DNA from: Desulfonatronospira sp.
GTDB taxonomy: Bacteria; Desulfobacterota; Desulfovibrionia; Desulfovibrionales; Desulfonatronovibrionaceae
Reading direction: 5' to 3'
DNA length: 12,529 nt
NCBI GenBank assembly: GCA_003563255.1
Contig: PWSL01000472.1
Location: forward strand, 1-12,529
Shown here piece after piece: positions 6,814 through 12,529 of this stretch; within the stretch, counting starts at the first letter, position 1; each line of letters begins with the position of its first letter. Below the pieces are notes generated by a model that saw nothing but the letters and a program-made list of their open reading frames with translations, did no database searches and had not been told where the DNA came from. Made by a program: the position numbers and the translations under genes.

Positions 6814-8358
6814 CTATACTGCAAGCATGGAATAAAATACTCCCAGAAGTCCTATCAAAGCCAGTAGATAAACCGGTTTGCTGGGCATGGCTCCATCTCT
6901 TTCCATGGCCCTGCCGAACATGAAAAACACCAGGGGGTGCACCAGGAAGGGCATGGAAAAGATAAACGGAATCATCAAAGACGCCTCTACCCCGAACATG
7001 CCTTCCTGAGTGGCTGCAAAAAGTCCGAAATGGGATATGCCCGAAGAAACAGCCATGGCGGTAAAATCCAGGGACATGCCGGCCAGGCTTAACAGGACAA
7101 AGCCACCGAAGACTGCACAAAGTTGCCAGCCAAAGGCAAACTGCATCAACCCCTTGACCTCCCTGGTGTCTTCGCCCTGGGCAGTGCTCATCGTCCTGAG
7201 AGAAAGAACCGTCAGTACAACTCCCGCTAGTACTATCAGTAAAGAAGGCACAAGCATGAGCCTGCCCTGCTGTGCACTCATGGCCAGTACTGAAAAGACG
7301 AATATATGTCCGAAAAACGGCACATTGATCATGATAGGGGCGCGGTAGGCTGCGGTCTTACCCAGGTCTCCAGCGGTACATGCGCCGGTTAGACCCGAAT
7401 GTGAAAGCCCTCCAGCCATTCCCGGAGCCAGGTTGCGGGCCATGTTGGTCTTGCCGAAGACCATGAGCAGGGCTATGCCTCCAAACATCCAGAACATTTG
7501 CCCGAAAAAGCCGTAAGCCAGGACAGCATTCATGCCGGTAATGGAGAAGGCCTCTTCTATGCGTGACCCGCCTATCATGAAGTTGGCAGCCAGCACCACC
7601 GGGATACCTGCAAAAAGAAGCGCCCTGATGGTCGGCCCGAATTGCCAGCGATACATCAGTGCTCCCAGGCCGGCGGCAATGATCATGGCAAAGAAAATCT
7701 GGGGCAGGGCTATCAGAGGCTGGATCCACATGGCAATGGAATAGGAACCGACAAGGACCCCCAGGAGAGCGGCGATCTCCACCAGACCCATTTTGATATA
7801 GCGCCTCTTATTGGTTACCTGGGCTTTGTGATCTATGAGAATAACGGCTCCCACCAGTCCAAGGTAGGCAATGACAGGATAAAACCGGCTGAGATCTCCT
7901 GCTCCAAGGCCCAGTATAAGCCGGTAAAGGGCTTCTATGCCCACCAGCAGAAAGAAAGCCCGGACTATAAAGATCAGGTGTGTCCTGCCGGTCCCCAGCA
8001 CGGTCTCCTCGGTTGAGGGTACCACCATGTCATCGGGCTTGAGCTTGATTCCTCCAAGGATTTTTCGAAGTTCCTGTCCACCCACGAAGAATGCCACAGT
8101 CAAAGCCACTATGGTGGTACGGCTTATAAGATCGATGAGGGAAAACTGCGGCAATCCAGGGGTACTTACCCCGCTGGCCACCAGGACGTAGCCCATGGTC
8201 AGGCCGAAAACAACGATGATCAGTATGGGCGAATAGCGGGTACCGGCCACTGCTGTCCTGGCCACCAGGACCATGGGTATAAGCAGAAACAGGGAAAGAA
8301 AGAACTGGTTAAGCATCTGCAGATTGGCGATCTGGTCAACTAGATGGGTGGTATCCAT
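6814..8358 (-). CDS. Polytopic inner-membrane protein of unknown function, possible transporter
   Basis: 514 residues, very hydrophobic, with about 12-13 likely membrane helices (roughly residues 19-38, 42-65, 74-96, 127-153, 160-176, 186-235 as two or more, 243-263, 272-302, 340-360, 368-388, 406-430, 462-485, 495-514). No signal peptide, enzyme motif or binding cassette is seen. A conspicuous Gly/Ser/Thr-rich loop, GGLSHSGLTGACTAGDLGKT, lies near residue 320 between helices; such re-entrant loops are typical of secondary carriers. Faint resemblance to sodium/glutamate (GltS-like) carriers in the early FFVGGQEL segment is too weak to name a family. The ATG at 8358 has GAGAGG 6-7 bases upstream. 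It lies upstream of ADH2 on the same strand with a 185-base gap, so it may take up or export a substrate of that pathway; that is inference. Confidence 0.8.
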   Translation of the reverse strand: MDTTHLVDQIANLQMLNQFFLSLFLLIPMVLVARTAVAGTRYSPILIIVVFGLTMGYVLVASGVSTPGLPQFSLIDLISRTTIVALTVAFFVGGQELRKILGGIKLKPDDMVVPSTEETVLGTGRTHLIFIVRAFFLLVGIEALYRLILGLGAGDLSRFYPVIAYLGLVGAVILIDHKAQVTNKRRYIKMGLVEIAALLGVLVGSYSIAMWIQPLIALPQIFFAMIIAAGLGALMYRWQFGPTIRALLFAGIPVVLAANFMIGGSRIEEAFSITGMNAVLAYGFFGQMFWMFGGIALLMVFGKTNMARNLAPGMAGGLSHSGLTGACTAGDLGKTAAYRAPIMINVPFFGHIFVFSVLAMSAQQGRLMLVPSLLIVLAGVVLTVLSLRTMSTAQGEDTREVKGLMQFAFGWQLCAVFGGFVLLSLAGMSLDFTAMAVSSGISHFGLFAATQEGMFGVEASLMIPFIFSMPFLVHPLVFFMFGRAMERDGAMPSKPVYLLALIGLLGVFYSMLAV

Positions 8359-8378
8359 TTTAGACCTCTCATTATTAT

Positions 8379-8522
8379 CACTACAGCTAAACTTATTTAT
8401 TGTCCTCCGGGGACTGGCTCTTTTGCAGCCGAATTATTGGAGCAATTCCAAGTCGTCAACCGGCGCAAGTGCCTGTCCGCAATTGAGACAGGTAATAATT
8501 TTTTAGAGGTTTCGCTGTAGTG
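8379..8522. repeat. ACTACAGC-ended palindromic element, copy B2
   Basis: 144-bp element. CACTACAGCTAAAC (8379-8392) is inverse to GTTTCGCTGTAGTG (8509-8522), 13 of 14 matching. The first 44 bases equal copy B1; the middle is longer and different, with GTGCCTGTCC. It begins only 20 bases upstream of the membrane protein start, so it must lie within or around that gene's promoter or leader. Confidence 0.85.
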
Positions 8523-8840
8523 TTCACTGTTTAGACTTATTCCTGAGACCATGTTATAAAAACAAGAACCGCGCTGATCAAGCTGACTACGCGAATCCTG
8601 CGAAGCGTTTGGCAGGACAGATAGCAGGACGTGGCAGGCGAAATTTTCAGAGTACAGGGCTTCAGCGATTGGCGGCTTTTTCACTTGGGACGCGTGCACA
8701 GCCCGCCTTAGGAAGGCAGGGGGCAGGCACCTTAAACCTCTTTCTGAAGGAAGGTTGACGGCTTTTAAAAATAAGTACCGGGCGCTTGAACATACGGGCG
8801 ATAATCCCATACATACCGGTCTTGAAACTGCAGCAAGACG
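8523..8840. repeat. Gene-free spacer with decayed repeat fragments
   Basis: No coding sequence is supported here. At 8719-8782 there is a decayed copy of the inner part of the A-type element (GCAGGCACC, then TTCTGAAGG, GTTGAC and TTAAAAATAAGT in the same order as 1059-1128). At 8542-8568 there is a copy of a 27-28 base motif (CCTGAGACC...AACAAGAA) that recurs at 10288-10315 and inverted at 12302-12329. No clear terminator for purM was found. Confidence 0.55.
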
Positions 8841-9887
8841 TCAGAATTCTACGATGATGTTTTCGCTGTCCCTGGGGATTTCTATTATACGCCCAATTTC
8901 CCAAGCCGGACAGCCCATGCCCTTGAGCCTTGAACAGACCTCTTCGCTGTTTTTCCGGGATACCACCAGCACATAACCAATACCGCAGTTGAATATCTGC
9001 AGCATATCCTCCCACATGATCTCTCCCTGGTCCTTGACCCAGTGCATAACTGCCGGAATCTCCCAGGTACCGAATTTTATCCTGGCTCCCAGCCCGCGAT
9101 GCAACATCCTGGGAATATTGTCGTAAAAACCTCCTCCTGTAATATGCGCCATGCCGTTGATTTTGATATCGCGCATCAGTCCCTTGACCTCGGCAGTGTA
9201 AATCCTGGCAGGCTCCAGAAGAACGTCCCGGACCTCTCTGGATGTACCCGGAAGAATATCGCTGCCCTCAAGGCCCGATTGGGACAAAATCTTGCGAACC
9301 AGTGAATAACCATTGGAATGCAGCCCGCTGGAAGCCAGACCTATTACAGCATCATCAGGCCTGATCTCGCCCCCGTCAACAATCCTGGAGTCATCCACAA
9401 CCCCAACACAGAATCCTGACAAATCGTATTCGCCGGGCGGGTAAAAGTCAGGCATTTCAGCAGTCTCTCCTCCCAGTAGTGCACAGCCTGCCTGAATACA
9501 GCCCCTGGCCACCCCTTTCACAATTTCTTCTGCCTGCCTGGTCTCCAGTTTGCCTGTAGCCAGGTAATCCAGAAAAAAAAGCGGCCTTGCCCCCTGCACC
9601 AGTACATCATTGACCGACATGGCCACAAGGTCTATGCCTATGGTATCATGTCGATCGAACAAAAAGGCCAGTTTCAGCTTGGTCCCCACTCCGTCAGCAG
9701 AAGCAACCAGCACAGGCTCGTTCAGCTCATTCATATCAAGCTTGAAAAGACCGCCAAAGCCTCCAATATCGGTTATGACACCCTTAATACGGGTCCTGGC
9801 CACGATATTTTTAATGCTGTCCACAAACCGGCCGGCCTTCTCTGTGTCAACTCCAGCCTGCAGATAAGCTTCTCCCCTACTGGTCAT
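8841..9887 (-). CDS. purM: Phosphoribosylformylglycinamidine cyclo-ligase (AIR synthetase)
   Basis: 348 residues, the normal length for PurM. The enzyme closes the imidazole ring of FGAM with ATP to give AIR in de novo purine synthesis in the cytoplasm. Family signatures are visible in order: Y-x3-GVD near the N-terminus, GGFGGLF, the nucleotide/dimer motif ASADGVGTKLKLA, the long conserved block GIDLVAMSVNDVLVQGARPL, GGETAEMPDFY, and ITGGGFYDNIPRML in the second half. The ATG at 9887 has GGGAGAG 5 bases upstream. It appears to be a single-gene unit, with repeat-rich DNA on both sides and no other purine gene nearby. A link to the alcohol cluster is not implied. Confidence 0.97.
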   Translation of the reverse strand: MTSRGEAYLQAGVDTEKAGRFVDSIKNIVARTRIKGVITDIGGFGGLFKLDMNELNEPVLVASADGVGTKLKLAFLFDRHDTIGIDLVAMSVNDVLVQGARPLFFLDYLATGKLETRQAEEIVKGVARGCIQAGCALLGGETAEMPDFYPPGEYDLSGFCVGVVDDSRIVDGGEIRPDDAVIGLASSGLHSNGYSLVRKILSQSGLEGSDILPGTSREVRDVLLEPARIYTAEVKGLMRDIKINGMAHITGGGFYDNIPRMLHRGLGARIKFGTWEIPAVMHWVKDQGEIMWEDMLQIFNCGIGYVLVVSRKNSEEVCSRLKGMGCPAWEIGRIIEIPRDSENIIVEF

Positions 9888-9958
9888 GATCTCTCCCTAA
9901 TGCTTGAAAAAGCTGTGTTGGTCTCCGGGAATCAACCCGGATTCGGCCATTTCTATAA

Positions 9959-10119
9959 CACTACAGCGACACTTTGTGTAAAAATCGCCTCGGCCACCGG
10001 GGACAGGCACCCCAGCACTTATATTTCATTAATGATCTTCACATCAGCTAAAAATAAGTGCCGGGAGAGCCAGTCCCCGTGCCATATGCAAATTGCTGAA
10101 CTGTTTCTATATACTAGTG
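9959..10119. repeat. ACTACAGC-ended palindromic element, copy A2
   Basis: About 161 bp, closely matching copy A1 in both arms: CACTACAGCGACACTTTGTG at the left, then CGCCTCGGCCACCGGGGAC, and GAGAGCCAGTCCCCGTGCC followed by CATATGCAAA on the right. The central stem GCACTTAT / ATAAGTGC is kept, but the loop sequence differs. The right terminus is decayed (ends ACTAGTG instead of GCTGTAGTG). It lies 71 bases upstream of the purM start. Confidence 0.8.
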
Positions 10120-10212
10120 TTTTTTCTCTTCAATCTCAAGCTTTTTAATAAACCCCGTCATGATTTTTGAACAAATCACTGAAACTGCAGGGTATGTTAA
10201 ACATTAACACTT

Positions 10213-10502
10213 CAGCGCTTTGCATGTGGCCGGCTTCCTGCCACGCCTCCGGTTCGTAAACTCTCCAGACTTCCCAGTTGACGTACCCCTGAGACCCTGT
10301 CACAAAAAACATGAAATAATTCGAACAGCTAACTGTTGAACGCTTTTAAGGAAAGCCGGGGACAGGCACTCCGGGACCCACTTGAGCATGGTTTTTATGC
10401 TAAAAAAGCCTAAAATTTCAGGACAAGTGGGTCCCGGAAGAGCCTGTCCCCCTCCGGGCTGTATGCCTCCGGGCAGGAAGCCATGCGACATGCAAAGCGC
10501 TA
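10213..10502. repeat. Compound inverted repeat with nested long hairpin
   Basis: Outer arms: CAGCGCTTTGCATG...GGCTTCCTGCC (10213-10242) is inverse to GGCAGGAAGCC...CATGCAAAGCGCT (10472-10500). Inner hairpin: GGGGACAGGC (10358-10367) pairs perfectly with GCCTGTCCCC (10442-10451), and CCGGGACCCACTT (10371-10383) pairs perfectly with 10425-10437. A small AGCAT/ATGCT stem (10385-10389 with 10397-10401) sits at the tip. The ATGCAAAGCGCT module also occurs in copies A1 and A2. Together with 10120-10212, no gene is seen here. Confidence 0.8.
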
Positions 10503-10534
10503 AACAGATACTAAAAACGTAATAAAACCAGAGT

Positions 10535-10652
10535 GTTGTACGAGGACTTTTGACTGTTCAGAAAACAGATACGAAAAAAAATCATCAGTCTCCTTGAAAA
10601 CAACAAAAATGAACCTATTATTCTACTTGACAGTCAAAAGCTCTCCAACAAC
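10535..10652. repeat. MITE-like element with 23-bp terminal inverted repeats
   Basis: A 118-bp stretch whose ends are inverted copies of one 23-base motif: 10535-10557 begins GTTGTACGAGGAC and ends TTTTGACTGT; 10630-10652 reads ACAGTCAAAAG...CCAACAAC (19 of 23 matching). A third copy (21 of 23) lies in direct orientation at 10763-10785. The interior is AT-rich with no coding potential. No clear target-site duplication was seen. It is unrelated in sequence to the ACTACAGC family. Confidence 0.65.
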
Positions 10653-10876
10653 GTTTTGTGTTTACTGAAAATTTCCAGGATTATCAATGTCTGGAACATT
10701 ATCAGCTTTAACCAGCATGATTTTATAATATTGACCTTGCACCCGTTTAAACACCGCCTCCAGTTGTACGAGAACTTTTAACTGTCTGGATGGGATAAGC
10801 AATAAGACATTCACATCGGCTGAAATACGCCTTGGTTCCATCATCCCGGGCATGACCGGGATTCACCAATCAACCT
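10653..10876. other. Gene-free leader region of amrS
   Basis: No gene is supported. The stretch holds the third copy of the 23-base motif at 10763-10785 and a short palindrome CCCGGGCATGACCGGG near 10846. Any promoter for the radical SAM gene must lie here or upstream, but no confident -35/-10 or -24/-12 pair was recognised. Confidence 0.4.
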
Positions 10877-10889
10877 GGAGGTTTTTATT

Positions 10890-11921
10890 ATGCAAAGCCC
10901 CAAGCCGGCCGTCCTGTGGAAACCATTGAAAGAAAATCAGATCCAGTGCCAGGCGTGCAGTCAGTTCTGTCTGATAGAGCAGGGAGAAAGAGGTATATGC
11001 GGGGTGCGCAGAAATACCCAGGGGCAGCTGTTCACCCTGGTGGGGGATAACGTGGCCGCCCTGAACGTTGATCCCGTTGAAAAAAAACCCCTCTTTCATT
11101 TCATGCCAGGCAGCACGACCCTGTCCCTGGGAACCATGGGCTGCAACTTCTCCTGCAGCTTTTGCCAGAACTATACCCTGTCCCAGCCCCCCAAAGAGCA
11201 TCAGTTCAGGGAAGGCCAGCCCATAACCCCGGAACAGCTGGTAAATACCGCCCGGGAATACCGGGCAGGAAGTATTTCCTATACCTACTCTGAACCCACG
11301 GTTTTCATTGAGCTGGTTCTGGAAACCGCACGCAGGGCCAAAGACAGAAAACTGAAAAACATTATTGTCAGCAACGGCTTTCAAAGCCCGGACTGCCTGA
11401 AGGAAATGAATGGAGTCATTGATGCCGCCAACATCGACCTCAAGGCTTTTACCGAGACCTTTTACAGGGATCAGTGCAGGGCCAGACTCAAGCCGGTGCT
11501 GGACAACCTGGTGAAAATCAGGGAAATGGGCTGGTGGCTGGAGGTCACTACTCTGGTTATTCCCGGACTCAACGATTCCATCCGGGAAATTGAAAGCATT
11601 GCCGGGTTTATCGGGAAAAACCTTGGAGCGCACACCCCATGGCATATCTCAAGGTTTCACCCCACTTTCAATCTCACCGACAGGCAGGCCACCCCGGTAG
11701 AGACCATTGAAATGGCCTGGCAGGCGGGGAAAAAGGCCGGCCTGGAATATGTCTATACCGGCAATATTCCGGGACACGACGGTGAAAACACCTGTTGCCC
11801 CGGGTGTGGGGAGGTTGTTGTCTCCAGGCTGGGATTCCAGCTACGCGGGGTAAGGCTTGACAAGGGAGCCTGCGCCGCCTGCGGCAGGGCAATAGCCGGA
11901 TACAGGATGTCCGGGGATTAA
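10890..11921 (+). CDS. amrS: AmmeMemoRadiSam-family radical SAM enzyme
   Basis: 343 residues. The radical SAM cluster motif is C85-x3-C89-x2-C92 within GCNFSCSFCQN, preceded by SLGTMG and followed by the family's SYTYSEPTVFIE segment (130-141). An N-terminal cysteine set (C20, C23, C27, C37 within the CxxC and GERGICGVR elements) and a C-terminal CCPGCG (302-307) with CAAC (328-331) may bind further metal. These are hallmarks of the family often annotated AmrS or as a PflA-like activase, which in many genomes occurs with Memo and AMMECR1 proteins; neither partner is in this window. The substrate is not established. ATG at 10890 with GGAGG at 10877-10881, 8 bases away, is a strong start. It is the only plus-strand gene here and is not linked by operon to its neighbours. 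Confidence 0.9.
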   Translation: MQSPKPAVLWKPLKENQIQCQACSQFCLIEQGERGICGVRRNTQGQLFTLVGDNVAALNVDPVEKKPLFHFMPGSTTLSLGTMGCNFSCSFCQNYTLSQPPKEHQFREGQPITPEQLVNTAREYRAGSISYTYSEPTVFIELVLETARRAKDRKLKNIIVSNGFQSPDCLKEMNGVIDAANIDLKAFTETFYRDQCRARLKPVLDNLVKIREMGWWLEVTTLVIPGLNDSIREIESIAGFIGKNLGAHTPWHISRFHPTFNLTDRQATPVETIEMAWQAGKKAGLEYVYTGNIPGHDGENTCCPGCGEVVVSRLGFQLRGVRLDKGACAACGRAIAGYRMSGD

Positions 11922-12035
11922 CCCTGCAACGACACTTATTTGTGCCTCAAGGGGACTGGCACATGGCCAGGTGACTGTCCCCTGCTATGTACTGTCTGTG
12001 CAGGTTCACATAACAAATTAAGTTTCGCTGTAGTG
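11922..12035. repeat. ACTACAGC-ended palindromic element, copy C
   Basis: Starts right at the amrS stop with a decayed left end (TGCAACGACACTTATTT) and ends with an intact GTTTCGCTGTAGTG (12022-12035). The inner stem is AGGGGAC (11950-11956) with GTCCCCT (11977-11983). Being immediately 3' to amrS, it could act as a transcript end, although no U tract follows the hairpin. Confidence 0.7.
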
Positions 12036-12067
12036 CTAACTCTTTGATTTTACAGACTACAGACTAC

Positions 12068-12081
12068 CACTACAGCGAAAC
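12068..12081. repeat. Solo element terminus CACTACAGCGAAAC
   Basis: A perfect inverse of the right end of copy C, separated from it by 32 bases that include a tandem ACAGACT ACAGACT (12052-12065). It looks like the left end of another family member whose right end was not found in the window. Confidence 0.6.
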
Positions 12082-12106
12082 TTATAAACTTTTCAACCTG
12101 TCCAAG

Positions 12107-12450
12107 GCGGGCTATGCCCGCAACCCAAAAAATAAAGAAACCTGAACCGCCCGTTCGAAGACTCACTCAAGACGCAAAGGTCGCAAAGGAAGGCAGCCTT
12201 GTCCAAAACCGTGTCCCGGTTTTGGACAATAGATCTGCTTCGTGTCTTTAACTTTGCGTACTTAGCGGCTGGCCTGCCACGCGCTTCGCGTGGTTCAAAT
12301 TTTCTTGTTTTGTATGACAGGGTTTCAGGAGCAAGTCACTAGGCTTTTTCCGCGACCTTGCACGGAAAAAGTGGCCCCTTCGGGGCAAAAGAGACTGCCT
12401 TTATTGTTCCTACGCTCTGCGTGGGAACATCTTCCGGACGCTCCGCGTCC
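12107..12450. repeat. Chain of short hairpins, repeat-rich gene-free DNA
   Basis: At least six separate palindromes in about 340 bases: GCGGGC/GCCCGC (12107-12121); a perfect 13-bp stem TTGTCCAAAACCG (12199-12211) with 12217-12229; CCACGCG/CGCGTGG (12277-12293); CTTTTTCCG/CGGAAAAAG (12344-12371); GTTCCTACGC/GCGTGGGAAC (12406-12428, 9 of 10); GGACGC/GCGTCC (12436-12450). The GTTCC...GCGTGGGAAC plus GGACGC...GCGTCC pair resembles REP sequences common in other proteobacteria. A further pair of words, GACGCAAAGGTCGCAAAGG (12172-12190) and CTTTGCGTACTTAGCGG (12252-12268), is roughly inverse. From 12451 to 12529 a GGTGCCTGTCCC word and GTTCCCAGGCTGGAG continue the theme. No coding sequence is supported. 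Confidence 0.7.
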
Positions 12451-12529
12451 ACCAATGGTGCCTGTCCCTGCAAACATGTTTTTTAAGAAGCGGCTGGAGC
12501 CGCAAGAACTAAATGTTCCCAGGCTGGAG

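Noticed and set aside
8662..9015. 117-codon minus-strand frame overlapping the purM end
   Set aside because: It is out of frame with purM and extends into decayed repeat sequence.
10300..10491. 63-codon minus-strand open frame
   Set aside because: It spans a long hairpin and nested inverted repeats; there is no ribosome site and no protein signature.
10863..11645. 260-codon minus-strand open frame
   Set aside because: It is antisense to the radical SAM gene with its intact cysteine motifs and strong ribosome site.
1025..12081. CRISPR array made from the recurrent repeats
   Set aside because: Copies are thousands of bases apart, in different internal types, and lack regular spacers; no cas gene is present.
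12107..12450. tRNA or integron attC-like site
   Set aside because: The hairpins do not form a cloverleaf, and the paired core sites expected of attC are absent.

Overview
The window looks like chromosomal DNA of an anaerobic, probably sulfate- or sulfur-metabolising deltaproteobacterium of the Desulfovibrionales type. The evidence is an HdrC/HdrB pair behind an iron-dependent alcohol dehydrogenase, a sigma-54 two-component system, an AmmeMemoRadiSam-family radical SAM enzyme, and many REP-like palindromes built around GGGGACAGGC. The genus cannot be fixed from the sequence; a Desulfonatronospira- or Desulfonatronovibrio-like organism is only a guess.

Layout: seven genes lie on the minus strand and one on the plus strand. 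Reading the minus strand in its direction of transcription, right to left: purM (9887-8841); a large polytopic membrane protein of unknown function (8358-6814); an iron alcohol dehydrogenase, here ADH2 (6628-5477); a soluble PAS histidine kinase (5477-4275); a sigma-54 response regulator (4273-2924); a second iron alcohol dehydrogenase, here ADH1 (2527-1346); hdrC (985-425); and hdrB (from 428, running off the left edge). The ADH2-kinase-regulator genes overlap or abut and form an obvious operon, as do hdrC-hdrB (ATGA overlap). At the right, an amrS-like radical SAM gene (10890-11921) runs on the plus strand, followed by about 600 bases with no gene and many hairpins.

How the genes fit together: adh-hdrCBA-floxDCBA is the arrangement reported for ethanol metabolism in Desulfovibrio vulgaris. 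There, alcohol oxidation yields NADH, and the FlxABCD-HdrABC complex links NADH to low-potential and thiol/disulfide carriers. This window has the regulatory half and the start of the catalytic half; hdrA and flx genes are predicted beyond position 1. A well-formed -24/-12 promoter (2613-2628, minus strand) lies about 86 bases upstream of the ADH1 start, so the neighbouring sigma-54 regulator very probably controls ADH1. A strong intrinsic terminator (1280-1328) directly after ADH1 suggests that ADH1 is made in excess over HdrCB.

Non-coding DNA: the intergenic regions hold a family of 95-163 bp elements that end in inverted ACTACAGCgAAAC-type repeats and carry internal GGGGAC(A/T)GGC hairpins. 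Copies sit 20-71 bases upstream of the starts of purM, the membrane protein, ADH2 and hdrC, and one follows amrS. There is also a separate 23-bp inverted-repeat MITE candidate near 10535-10785, a compound inverted repeat at 10213-10502, and a dense chain of hairpins at 12107-12450. No transposase, CRISPR array, tRNA or rRNA was found.
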